Source: Eucriotettix oculatus
Lineage: Eukaryota; Arthropoda; Insecta; Orthoptera; Tetrigidae
Length of the DNA: 64,000 nucleotides
Direction of reading: 5' to 3'
Assembly (NCBI GenBank): GCA_034510155.1
Contig: CM067376.1
Coordinates: forward strand, 223,655,810 to 223,719,809
This document shows, in pieces, positions 13,010 to 23,925 of the stretch (the first letter of the stretch is position 1; each line of letters starts with the position of its first letter). Below the pieces are notes generated by a model. The model saw only the letters and a list, made by a program, of their open reading frames with translations. It searched no databases and was not told the DNA's origin. Made by a program: the position numbers and the translations under genes.

Positions 13010-13963
13010 AAGCTAGGTTTACACGGGCAGTGATGTTCGTCGAAGTTGGGTTGGCTGTGCACTGCCTACCGTTTATATATTGGGCAGATAACTGCCCACT
13101 TCTTCACTAACAATTCTGTGCAAGTGCTGCCCTCACTACAGAACGGGCAGAGAACTCTGATGCATGTTTATACTTCTCTGCTATTTTTTGGCAACTACGA
13201 CCGGTTGGTGCATAGTGTCGATATATTGTTTATATCAAGTTGAATATTTTTCCCCTTTGTTTTCGCGTACGCATAATGTCCATAAACAGGAACTAATCAC
13301 TTTGTATTTGTGATAGAATAGACGTAACGAGGAAGGGTTCGGGAAATTCTCACGACAAAGTCAAACTCAGTATTACGCTACTGTACTATAGATACATAAA
13401 AATGAAAACAGTTGTTTAGTAATATTGCTTTATATTATTACTACAGAAATCAAGCAATAATAAAAACAGCGCTGGTACTATGAAGCTGGTTTTCAGTGTT
13501 TAATTGGGTCGGTTTCTATTACTTGTTGTTTTATTCCCCTTAAAGGTGTCAATTACTGAACAAAACGAAAAGAATTATTTTTCATTACGTGTGATAGTAG
13601 TTCGTTTATAGCTATACATCATTCTTTTGCGTAATTTTTTTTCCCAGTTAAAGTTTGTGACGTTGGAGGGTGGAGAATAATTCTTTTTAGAAAGTTAACC
13701 TAAAAATTTATAGGCTCGTAGGTGCAACAAACGAACTCTATCCTAAATTCTTTCCTACCGCTGTTCACAACAAAGATTCACTTACTCCAATCGCACACTA
13801 AACCAAACTTCACGCGTATTGAAAATGCAAAATACAAACTGTTTACCCTCGCGCAATCGATAGTCTTGCTTCACCGTTCACAATCGATAATTGACAACCG
13901 TAACTGCCACTAACTGGCATCCCTCGTTTTCTGGCAGTCATCACTGCCCGTGTAAACCTAGCC
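13010..13963 (+). mobile_element. PIF/Harbinger-like MITE (family H, copy 3), TTA target duplication
   Basis: Terminal inverted repeats AGCTAGGTTTACACGGGCAG and (inverted) CTGCCCGTGTAAACCTAGCC bound a 954-nt element. TTA lies on both sides (13007-13009 and 13964-13966), the 3-bp duplication typical of PIF/Harbinger transposons. There is no transposase ORF. Confidence 0.82.
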
Positions 13964-14154
13964 TTACAGGTTTCGTCCGCTGAGCTGATGTTACCCATAG
14001 CTACTATTATAAACGATTACGATGGAAAAGAATGATCAAAAAGAGAAAACGTGAATGTTGGATTTATCCCATTTACAGTGATAGATTGTTGTACGGAAAG
14101 TTTTCACGAACAACATTTTCAAATCTTCTTCCCATACGTTTTTACTTTATATTG

Positions 14155-14285
14155 TTATTGCGGTATTCAGTTCTAAGACTGGTCTAATTCAACGCTCCAT
14201 GCTAACCTATCTTTAGCAAGCCTGTTCATTCCCGCATAATTAGCACATCCCACATCCTCCCTAATCTCCCCTTCCTGTACATTTA
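14155..14285 (-). mobile_element. LINE-A 3' end fragment
   Basis: Minus-strand match to the family end: CCAGTCTTAGAACTGAATAC preceded by the 'GCATGGAGCG..CTTGCTAAAGATAGG' region. About 130 nt, no coding content left. Confidence 0.75.
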
Positions 14286-14563
14286 GTTAGAATGTACGAA
14301 GTATAAGCTTATACGTAGGAGGACCATAACCGATTCTCACCAGAAGACTTCTACTCTGACCCCTCGGCGATCAAGAGTCTCTTCGAGTTCATCTCCATCG
14401 CACAGATGACAACCAAACTCTGATAGGATAAGGATAAGGAGCTCAGACATTTTTTCCTACACTGTTAATAATGTAACCTCCAAGAGAGGGTCGCCAATAA
14501 CGTTTTAGTTGACGCAACCATAAAATACCAATATAAAAAGTTGTGAGCCATCTGCCTCTCACC

Positions 14564-14755
14564 TTAGTTTACGAAGGAGTTTACACTGTGCGTGGCTCCC
14601 ATACCCAACCACTCTTTAGCCCTCTCTATTCTGTATCTTCTCCTTTCATGCTTCTTCTTCATGGCTGCCATAACGCAATAAAATATACTCGAGAAATGAG
14701 CATCAGCAACAAGAGATGTAAGGTGCGCAACTGTAAACGGATCATTCCATGTCAA
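14564..14755 (-). pseudogene. Fragment of a repeated ORF, Harbinger-like basic segment
   Basis: Reads HFSSIFYCVMAAMKKKHERR then RYRIERAKEWLGMG. A related stretch (ASIFYCVMVVMKNKSERS) occurs on the plus strand near 26,110-26,170. The Arg-rich run before an 'RRYRIERAKEWL' segment is reminiscent of the start of PIF/Harbinger nuclease ORFs, but the identification is weak. Confidence 0.35.
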
Positions 14756-15110
14756 ATCACATCAAATTTTGTAATAAAGTAACCCGAGCCCCCAAATGAA
14801 ACTGTGCAAAATATTAGAGCTCATTGTACATTGCCTCAGAAGTTACAAGCCTATGTTCTTTGGGTTTTCGTCTGGTAAACGCACACAAGCCGCTGAAAGG
14901 GTCAACTTTGATCTCTTCTCAAATTAGTTCTAGCTGCCAGATAAGTGAAAACTTGGCTTATTGATGATAAAAAAAAGCAGTACAGTTGGTCGTTCAGATA
15001 TCTACCCGTGCCAAAATCACCACAAAATTGTGACGCCGATAATTTTGACTAAGTTTGGAGGCCAATTACTCAGTGACATTTTAGTTTGAAAAATAGTCCT
15101 ATTCTATGGC
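14745..15110 (-). repeat. Family E repeat (partial)
   Basis: Begins TCATTCCATGTCAAATCAC and continues through GTGCAAAATATTAGAGCTCA, TGATCTCTTCTCAAAT, ACTTGGCTTATTGATG and ACCACAAAATTGTG. It is the reverse complement of the end of the E copies at 22.6-23.1 and 26.8-27.4 kb. Confidence 0.7.
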
Positions 15111-15586
15111 AGTTGCCATCCGTCCTGATATATTGGGACCGTCACCTTTATAGACCTTATTTTACCCGAAAAATCGCCAAGACACAATTTAGTCTCCATT
15201 TTCAAAATACTGTTACGAGCTTGGCTCAAGTGCTGAAGTAACGGCATCTGTTAGCGCAACATGTAAATTCAGCCTCAGTTACTTTTAATGATGTCAATAC
15301 GCCTCGAGGAAGAATTGGGCAGTTCCCACTTGAATATCGATCTGATAAGACGATACTTTCTAAACTTAATACTAACAACGAGTGCATGTTAGTAATGTTT
15401 GAAGTGTTTACTGCGGGTATATAGGGCGTCACGTGTATAGTGACGCGTACTTCGGTGACTACAGGGTTATTGTCGACTGTCTAATAAACTTATTTTATCA
15501 TAGCTTACGAAAATGCCTATGGATGGAAAACGGAAGAGCTACTTTTCGGATGATTACACAAAAGAGTGGTCTTTTGTCAAGAAAGG

Positions 15587-17727
15587 ACGTTCCATGTGGA
15601 GTGGTCTGGGGATCCCCGCTCGACCATCACCAATTTCAATGAAATTTGGTTTGAATGTTAATAAATGTCGCCAATGAACATTGGTAAAGTTTTACGTTCA
15701 CTATTGCAGGAGTTACAGAAATATAGTCATTTTTATGACCTCGTTATGAACTTTTGCCATACGATTCGGAAATTTCAGCAATTTTGAGATGTAATATCTC
15801 TGGCAATATTATATTATAAGACATGAGAAGTGGCCATCTTGTACAACATTTTGTGCTCTTTGAATCCCAAAGAACAAAAAATATATATGAGGAAATTTGG
15901 CATACATAATTTGAAGAAAAGTCGGCCGAAATAATTAGGGCATGAAAAAAAAGTTACAAGTTTGGTGTCTTATATCTCTGGAAGTAAAGGTATGAAATTT
16001 ATGAAATTTTGCACTTAATAACTTTACACCACAATGGTTTTGATTGTAAAAATTCATTTACCTGCTGCTCTCCAGTACTTTACAAATTGAGTCTAAAGTT
16101 GACAATTTTTGCAAAAACGCCAAAAATAGGGCATTTTTAACCTACTTTTATGAAAAACTATCTTAAATAATCTTTTTAAAATTATTTTTGTTAAAAGGAG
16201 TATGTTTTAAACCTTTTTATAAAGTGTGCACGTTCTTTCATCGCGGGCGTTGAAAACTCCGATTGACAGTGTCCGTAATGTCCACATAATTCTCTAATGA
16301 TGAAGACTCTGATGTACCTTGGACCATAGAAATGAATTCAGATTTACTCATGCAACAAAATTTTTGACCTGGTTTCACATTTGTTTTTCTCAACAGACAT
16401 GGATGGCTAGATAGACTTTCAACAGCGCATGCTTAGCTGTGTGCTTTGTTTTATTAAATGGGATGACTTTTACCTCATTTCATATAGTTTCAAAAAATTA
16501 TTTTGTTATGAAAGTCATTGTCTGTGAGCTCAACCTCTGATCGTCGAGTAAGAAGTATTTTTTTCACTGGCTGACAAACTGTACACATAACGCAGCCCAA
16601 TTTTCTTGGAATTGAAACGAACATGGCACGTTGATCATAATTTTTCTCCAACAGTGCAACTTGGCACAGTAGAAATAATACCAATTGACTTAATGGCATC
16701 CATTTTACGGTTTAAAGGCACCGAAAAATTGGAGAAAAAGAAGTTTCAATTGCACAGTACAGAATACTATGCTTTAAAAATATGTTGTATGGTTATTCCA
16801 TTAGTGTAGAAGTACATTCCCAAAGCTAGTGAATCAGAACAACTCAAACTCCAGCATAATTAAAAGGAAAATAGTATGCGATGGCAAAATTAAGTATAGC
16901 AGGCAATGAAAAATTAACAATTTGTCATATTACCGAGATACTATATACCTGCGATGAAACATGAATCCTTCTATTTTAGTAATTTAAAACAAAAATTTAA
17001 AAAAACTACCTGAATGCACATTGAAGTATACAACATCGTAATGCAAAGTTATCAAGTTTGTCCCCAATTTCAAGCCCTTATACGCCTGCGATGAAAGGTC
17101 ACGTCTACTTTTCTAAGAAGTTCAAAACATTCTCTTACAAATAAAATTTATTTCTGTAAGATAGTTTTACATAGAAGTAGGCTACACATACCTATTTTTC
17201 GGCGTTTTTGCATAAATCGTCAAATTTACACTCAATTTGTAAAGCACTGGAGAGCAGTAGATAAATGAAAATTTACATTCGAAAACCTTGTAATGCTAGT
17301 TTATAGAGTGCGAAGTTTCAGAGTTTTCTTACCTTTACTTCCCGAGATATAGAATTTCTTTTCTGCACTTCAAGTGTTTTTATGCAGACGTTCCTCAATT
17401 TATCTGAGCAAAATTACTCATCAAAGTATTTTTGATATTTCCGTTTAAAAGTAAAAACATAATGTTGTACTAGATAATCAAGTTTCGTTTTTTTATAATA
17501 ATAAACTGCCAGAGATGTTACATCTCAAAGATGGCTGAAATTTCAGTCATAGCGTAAAAGTCTCCTACATAGAGTTAAACAAACTTCCAATATCTCCACA
17601 AATATTAAATTTTATAATGTGAAAGTTTACCAATGTACTTTGTGGATATGTATAAATTTCATCAAAATCCATGATGGTCAAGCGGGGCAGTTTCCTGAAA
17701 TCAGACCACGTGACATGGAATGACCCG
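15587..17727. mobile_element. Fold-back element with about 670-nt inverted arms
   Basis: The left arm (15,587-16,258) and right arm (17,060-17,727) are imperfect inverted copies. Matched pairs include TTCCATGTGGAGTGGTCTGG versus TTCCATGTCACGTGGTCTGA at the tips, then CCGCTCGACCATCA/CCGCTTGACCATCA, and CTCTCCAGTACTTTACAAAT versus its complement. Near the inner ends TTTCATCGCGGGCG matches TTTCATCGCAGGCG. About 800 nt of unique centre has no transposase. The tips share TTCCATGT with family E. Confidence 0.75.
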
Positions 17728-17729
17728 TA

Positions 17730-18880
17730 GGCAACAGGAAGCGTTCGTTGTGTGTGATTTCTAACTGTTTCAACTCAGTAGCTCACAGAAGTAAGACAAA
17801 TAGATTCGTGGTAGCATCGTTGGTGCTGCAGAACGAACAACAGCTTATAAAGTTGTCCAGCATCATCACTCCTTCAGTTCCCTTTACTGTACCGTAAAAC
17901 TGAATGCCGCAAGGTATCCTGACACCAAAGACTGAGGCCCATCGATGTGTTTCAATAAATTGAAGAAGGAATTGGATCCCCTGCCCATATTATCCACAAT
18001 ACTATATCAAGGGCTGCTGGAGTCTTAATAGTCGGCATTGAAATAATCGTCATGAAGATATTTAATTATTTTCCTTTATAGTTTATACACTGTAAGAACC
18101 TGAAAGAGTTCTGCTTATACGTTGATGCCAATCATCAGATTCTTCTCATTCAAAAACAAAATGTCTGTCGTTAATGCTCGTAGTTGAGAAAATTCTTAAG
18201 CTTTGGATTCCATTAAAACATTTTTTGATGCCGAAAACAGGTCACCTAAAACAATTTTAGATTTTTTCAGTAGTCCGCTCAGTGAAATTTACTTCATGTT
18301 TCTGCAGTCAAACTTGGCTGTTTGAAAAATATATAAAAAACTTGGAGAAGAATAAAGTCTCAATAATTGAAATAAGAAGTATATTAATCGATACTAAAAA
18401 ATGGCTGAATGAATGAAGACTGCCAGTTTTATTGGCTTGGAAACTGAGATCAATTTAAACAAATTAAATAATGAGGACCCTAACCAAGAAATAATTAATT
18501 TGATTTCGAAATTTGAGGAAGAGACAATGACTTTCCATACCACAACATTTGATTACTTATGCCCCGTACTCGAGATTTCTGGTCTGTCAGTAGCGGGGAT
18601 GCCTCGCTAGACTCCAAGTGCATTGTTTCTTATGGAGCTGTACACATATGTCGCGCGTTTTACCTCAGACGACAATGCTCTCCGTTTAGCGACGAATTAG
18701 GCCTGGTACACGTGGTCGCGCGACAGAAGCGCGGCAGCCGGCCATAGGCAGCAGCGTACACATGGGACGCCACTTGGGTCATTCTTGACGACCCATTGTT
18801 GACAGTCAGTCGGAACAAGGCAGACTGCTGGATATCCAGTATTAATAAGATTTCACTTTATTGTAAACATTGAACTAGAA
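17730..18880 (+). other. Mostly unrecognised; contains a Harbinger-like protein fragment
   Basis: The ORF at 18,413-18,610 ends EEETMTFHTTTFDYLC, resembling the 'R.xxxTFDYLC' segment of insect PIF/Harbinger proteins. Just after it lies a GC-rich piece (GCGCGTTTTACCTCAGACGA, GGTACACGTGGTCGCGCGAC) of transposon-terminus style, which is also found around the assembly gap at 21.5 kb. Identification is tentative. Confidence 0.35.
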
Positions 18881-19143
18881 GAAAATAATTGTCTTTGGTT
18901 TTCTTTCGTCGTTAAAAACGGCAGAAGTGACAGGTTATTTCGTATTTTAGCAACACACAAATCAAAATTGTGGCATTCAGACACGAATTTTTTAACTAAA
19001 CATTTACAAATTATGTTGCGTATAGATCTTTTGCTGCTGAGTATTTGGCCTCAAAATGAAGTCAAAATTTGCCGCAACAAATTTTGGTGGCGACTTTTGC
19101 TTGAATAGATATCATAACGACCAGCTGCAATACTATATAGATC

Positions 19144-20145
19144 ATTCGGATGAAATCTTCACGGTTAACCAACCGGGTCAGGTATTTAAAAGAACACAAC
19201 GTTTCTGCGGCCATCTTATGGAGCTGTATTTGAATGCCAATAGTTTTCACCATCCTGTACATAAGAAAGCGGTATTGCATACATTGATACGTAGAGCTCG
19301 TACTATTGCAGATGAACAAAATCTGGCCTCTGAAATTGCACATCTGCGACAAACATTCATCAATAATGGTTATTCGAAAACAGAAATTAACAGGGCTCTG
19401 AACAGAAAGAAAACATGAATTACCACATTTAGCTCTGGCATTTCTTCCGTATGCAGGAAAAATATCATCAAAAATCAGTAGAATATTGGCCAAACATAAC
19501 GTAAAAACAGTTTTTCGTACACAAAACAAAATAGAACAGCTTCTGGGCTCCGTTAAAGATGACATTGGTTTAAAAACTGCTGGAGTGTACCAAATTCCTT
19601 GTGACTGCGGCCGAGTGTATATTGGTCAAACCCTGAGGACAAGAGCAACGTTGCACTGAACACGAAAGGTACGTTCGCTTGAAACAACTTGACAAATCTG
19701 CTGTTGCTGAGCATGTTTTGACAACGGGACATAAAATGCATTTTTCGGAGACAACTAAATTAAAACATGCTCATAAATGGCGTGATAGTGTGATATTGGA
19801 AGCCATAGAAATTAAGACATATAATAATCTCATAAACAGAGACTCTGGCTACTATATCAGTAATGCATGGGATCCCATTATTACGACAATACGTGATATA
19901 CAAGCTCAGTTGACAGACAGGCCTTCCACAGGTGACGCACAAGGACCAATCAGATCGCCGCATGGATCAGGTGACTCCGAAGGTATAAATACGGCGCATT
20001 CAACGCATGACGACATATAGCCTGAAGACGGCGGCAGAAGATGGCCGCAGAAACGTTGTGTTCTTTTAAATACCTGACCCGGTTGGTTAACCGTGAAGAT
20101 TTCATCCGAATTATTCACCGGGAAAGTCTACGTTCATTATATTAT
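19144..20145 (+). mobile_element. Penelope-like element fragment with inverted terminal hairpin arms
   Basis: A 1,002-nt insertion flanked by the 8-bp duplication TATAGATC (19,136-19,143 and 20,146-20,153). About 73-nt arms starting ATTCGGATGAAATCTTCACG (19,144-19,217 and inverted at 20,035-20,118) enclose the coding remnant. The right arm carries CTGAAGA (20,022-20,028), a GCGGC/GCCGC stem and GAAAC, a hammerhead-like core. Penelope elements are known for terminal repeats with such motifs and for a GIY-YIG nuclease, which is present here. Confidence 0.85.
19211..20018 (+). pseudogene. Penelope-like retroelement ORF end with GIY-YIG endonuclease, frameshifted
   Basis: Reads ELYLNANSFHHPVHKKAVLH, then ARTIADEQNLASEIAHLRQT and INRALNRKK, then (shifted frame) LPYAGKISSKISRILAKHN, KTVFRTQNKIEQLLGSVKDD and AGVYQIPCDCGRVYIGQTLR, which is the GIY-YIG motif in its 'VYxIPC.CG..YIGQT' form. 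After another frame break come SAVAEHVLTTGHKM and a tail with DSGYYISNAWDPII. The order matches the C-terminal third of Penelope proteins. It has frameshifts near 19,415 and 19,650 and no reverse transcriptase, so it is dead. Confidence 0.85.
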
Positions 20146-21483
20146 TATAGATCGTACCACTACATTCTGGGTTGTATCGATAAGCCAAATTATCGCCGCT
20201 AAAACTGATTTTACAAGGGATAAAAGTTAACCTTTGCAGCGGCGCATACGAGTTATCGAGGTGACAGCCTGACCATTCAAGATGATCTTCTAAATTCTGA
20301 ACCAGTTTACAATGGGATTTAATATTTTTCACACTTTCAGTTGGGGTCTGGGTTTACTTCCTTACAAAACCTATGAGATTTAGAGATAATCGAGTGCGAG
20401 TCATAAGTTGTTTTTGATGCAGTTTACTTCATCTCATTTTCCTAGTTGAATTCACTATTATTTCGTGCTGGAGGATAAAGTACGGTGACAAAATAGAATT
20501 GTATAAATTCTACATTAGTGTGTTCATTTATCAATATTATTCTTTCCAATAAAAAAATGACACTTTAAAACTAGAAATAAAAACTTAAGTAGACTTCTTT
20601 TCGTTTATGGAGAAATTTTCTAAAAAAATTCGATCATTTATTCCCAGGAATAAATCTCTGTTCCTATAGTCCAAAATTTGCCTGTTTAATATAGCTCGCC
20701 GTTTTTGTATTTCAGCGATTAACAAATCGATATCAATGTGTGGCACAGAAACGCGCACTCGAATAATGCCACGTCTTGTTGAATCTGATACAATTTGTTA
20801 TTAAAAAAACAATTTCACCACTGTGCGGTCAAAATTATTTATAAAATTAGAACATACAGGAGCTTCCAATCTGCAGTGAGATGATACTAATCGATTTTGC
20901 GGATTAAAATCTGAGTACCGTCATACGTCCGCTATACTGGCTCACTTTATAAAGATGGATTTATAATGTATAACTCAGAATGAGTATGAATAGATTTTAA
21001 TCCAGAAAATCGATTAATATCATCTGAGTAGTGATTGAAATCTCCGCTCTGTTCAAAGCTTGGAAATAATTGGGATTCTACAAATGATAACTTATTTTTT
21101 GTTTTACAAAATATTCTCTGTCCCCGAGAAATATAAGCGGCAAAAAATATAGACAGTGCTGTCAGGATTCCTTATATTTTTCTAGTGGAATTAACATGTT
21201 ACGACAACATTTACTAATCAGAAAAATTGAATTGTATATATTCAATTTTGTCAGCAATATCATTTGTCAGTATAATATCCTGAAAATACCCTAAGAGGAC
21301 CGCCGATAGTGACAGAAACATTGTATATTTAATTATACTTTATATTATATACTTATCAGAATCATTTTGCTATTAATTTTAAATGTTATTTTATAAATTA
21401 AGTCGTAGTAATATAGATATTATAAATGAAAAGTCCACATGATACAGGTGGGCTGTTTGGTATTTCGTCGTTAAACCGAGAGA

Positions 21484-21583
21484 NNNNNNNNNNNNNNNNN
21501 NNNNNNNNNNNNNNNNNNNNNNNNNNNNNNNNNNNNNNNNNNNNNNNNNNNNNNNNNNNNNNNNNNNNNNNNNNNNNNNNNNN
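21484..21583. other. Assembly gap of exactly 100 N
   Basis: A placeholder of round size, so the true gap length is unknown. The flanks align with a continuous stretch near 18.63-18.69 kb (opposite orientation) almost without missing bases. Confidence 0.98.
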
Positions 21584-21899
21584 GAATTGTCGTCTAAGGT
21601 AAAACGCGCGACATAAGAAACAGTGTACCCAACACAAGTCACTCCCAATTCAGTTTTAAATGGTACCATTGCAAGAACAATGTTTATTTATGTTGGGATC
21701 CGAAGTCTTACGTCTGCCATAGGACTAAAAATATAAACATTTTGCTCCGGTATTGAAGGGACCTAATAATGATTCACCATGTACTTGTCAGCTGACAATT
21801 CTGGATTTCAGTCCCAACTAATTGAGCTTCATTAGTTATATTAATTTACTGAATTTGTATTCCCTTTTAATATGTATATTTTTTATTCTTTTATTGTTG

Positions 21900-22545
21900 G
21901 TGTCTGTTGTATTGTTGGCGCGTACAATAGTTTTTTTCTGTTTCAGCACTTCTTCATACGGTGCTTGTTCTGCCAGTTGCAAAATAAGGTGGTATATAGA
22001 TCTTCTGCTGCTGAGTAATTGGTCTCCGAACCAAGGACCAAATTTACAGCTACAGTTTTTTTTTATTTTGGCGTGAACGGTCACAATATTTCATTCAGGG
22101 ATAAGAGTTGTCCTGATAATTCACGTAACGGTACCATTTAAAACCAAATTGAGAGTGGCGGATATTGTGACAATGCAGTAAAATTTTGCTATTTTTATAC
22201 GTATGGTTTTCTGCTCAAATCTAATGTAGAACATCTGTCGAAATATAAGAACAATAGAGTTTCTATTCCGTTACTGCTTAGCATGACACTTGATATGAAC
22301 ATTTCCAAAGTGTTATGGCATTTAAATATTTTCCTGCTGAATAATAACCCTCTGAAATGACGTCCAAACTTGCCGCCACAAAATTTTGTCGTAACTTTAG
22401 CATGGACACATATCCGAATGGCTTATTGTACTGACTTTACATTCTGGTGTAGAGGTTGTGCCTATAATCCAAATTTCACACTTATCTGGGCGCTAGAACG
22501 TATTCGACATGAGATCAACGTTAGCCCCTTCAGCTTGCATTTTGT
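21900..22545 (+). repeat. Family E repeat, rearranged copy
   Basis: Has TATAGATCTTCTGCTGCTGA near 22,000, then CTTGCCGCCACAAAATTTTG, TACTGACTTTACATTCTGGT and AATTTCACACTTATCTGGGC at 22,360-22,490, as in the copy at 27.0-27.2 kb. An unrelated segment (22,080-22,340) sits between. Confidence 0.6.
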
Positions 22546-22559
22546 AATGGTCCAATTTT

Positions 22560-23120
22560 TTTTTTAAAAAAAGGTAGTGACGCATTTTGAGCTATGTAAT
22601 TTTAAAATTTGGCTACTTATCCAAGTAAAATTATTTCGGGCAACTTTCAAGCGAAAGTGTGAGTACGGTAGGTTTTTTATTTCAGCAATTCTTAGTATGG
22701 TAATTTTTCTACCTAGTTACAAAATATTTTAGCATATAGATTTTCCACAGCTGAGTAACTAGTCTCAAAACTTGCTCCAAATTAGAGGCGCCAAAATTAT
22801 TGACATGACTTTGGCATGAATAAATATCTGAAGGACGAACTGTACTGCTTTTTTGATCATATTACTACCTTCTGGGCTAGAAGTTGTATCGATCAGCCAA
22901 GTTTCACACATATCTAGCCGCTAGACATATTTGAAACGGGATCAAAGTTAGCTCTTTCATCGGCGCGTGCGCGTTTACCAGGTGACAGCCCATTCTGAAC
23001 TTCTGAACCAATGTACAATGAGCTCTAACAATTTTGCACAGTCTCATTTGGGGTATATTTGATGAGATTTGGAGATGGTCGAGTGCACCTTAGGTGAATT
23101 TTCGGTGATTTGACATGTGT
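22560..23120 (+). repeat. Family E repeat, near-complete copy
   Basis: Runs from GTAGTGACGCATTTTGAGCT through ATATAGATTTTCCACAGCTG, TTGATCATATTACTACCTTC and AGTTTCACACATATCTAGCC to GGTGATTTGACATG at the right tip. The same order is seen at 26.8-27.4 kb. No coding capacity. Confidence 0.75.
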
Positions 23121-23479
23121 AGATAGCAACTGAAACAAAAAATACTCAATATTGCGCCGTGTGTGAGATACACAAACCTTTTCTACAAAAATTTTGAACA
23201 CAGCCCAATATTATTGAGCAATATTCAGTAATTTTCTGTTTCAGTCATTATCTAGACCTAGGCTAGGTATGTTCACTTTGACAAGGCAAGCTGTTTTGAG
23301 TTCACGTCATACACGTGGAGGAAATCCTCAAGGATATCCTCAACTGAACCCTTGCACACACCAAAGAGTATCTTAATTAGATAGAGAGGCAATAGCAGCG
23401 CTGGGAGCGAGACGGCAATCCCCATTCCTGTAGGTGTAACTCGCTCGTAGGCCCATATGAGCCCATGGAAAAACAGCGC

Positions 23480-23925
23480 TATTTGAATGTGAAGCCTGTG
23501 GGAGTTTTCTCGCAGGCGCTTCACCCCAGAGTGACTGTGGGGATCACCTGATTATGTCGGGAATACCTCGTACACTCTCTATTTTTTTTCAAAGTTCTCA
23601 CATGCCGAGATACCTTCACTTGTTTTGAAAGGTATATGTACTGGGGTCGAAGACCTTGAGCATATGACAAGAGTTGTCCGTTGATCCCATTGCATCAGTC
23701 GGCCAACTGCTTCCTAGAACTGGTGAAGACACGGAAAAGGGGATGCTGCGACCCCACAGAAAATCGTCTCTCGTCATTCGGAAGGGGTTGAGAATAGTAT
23801 CCAATGCCCGAACTACCTGATCCAGGTTTTCTAGGTTTTTGCCTGCATCTCTTTAGGTGAAACACCGGGTAGGATCCTTAAACCTAGGCAACCCTTGGCT
23901 ACCTTGCTCTACCTTAGCAACAGAC
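23480..23925 (+). mobile_element. Family D retroposon, 3' end lost
   Basis: Matches the D consensus from GGGAGTTTTCTCGCAGG through CTGATTATGTCGGGAATACC, GATCCCATTGCATCAGTCGG and GGTGAAACACCGGGTAGGAT. It stops at GCTCTACCTT, where the fold-back element at 23.92 kb starts. The A-rich tail of other copies is missing. Confidence 0.8.

Larger units (their letters stand above)
18885..20430 (+). repeat. Family E repeat, interrupted by a Penelope-like insertion
   Basis: The left part (to 19,143) has ATAGATCTTTTGCTGCTGAG and TTTGGTGGCGACTTTTGCTT. The right part (from 20,146) has TACATTCTGGGTTGTATCGA, AAGTTAACCTTTGCAGCGGC and CAGTTGGGGTCTGGGTTTAC. Together they match the uninterrupted copy at 26,980-27,430 in order, so the 1-kb element between them inserted later. 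Confidence 0.8.

Noticed and set aside
19056..19418. 120-codon plus ORF as an independent gene starting at its ATG
   Set aside because: Its first part is family E and hairpin-arm sequence; only the part from about 19,211 is Penelope coding sequence, and the frame breaks afterwards.
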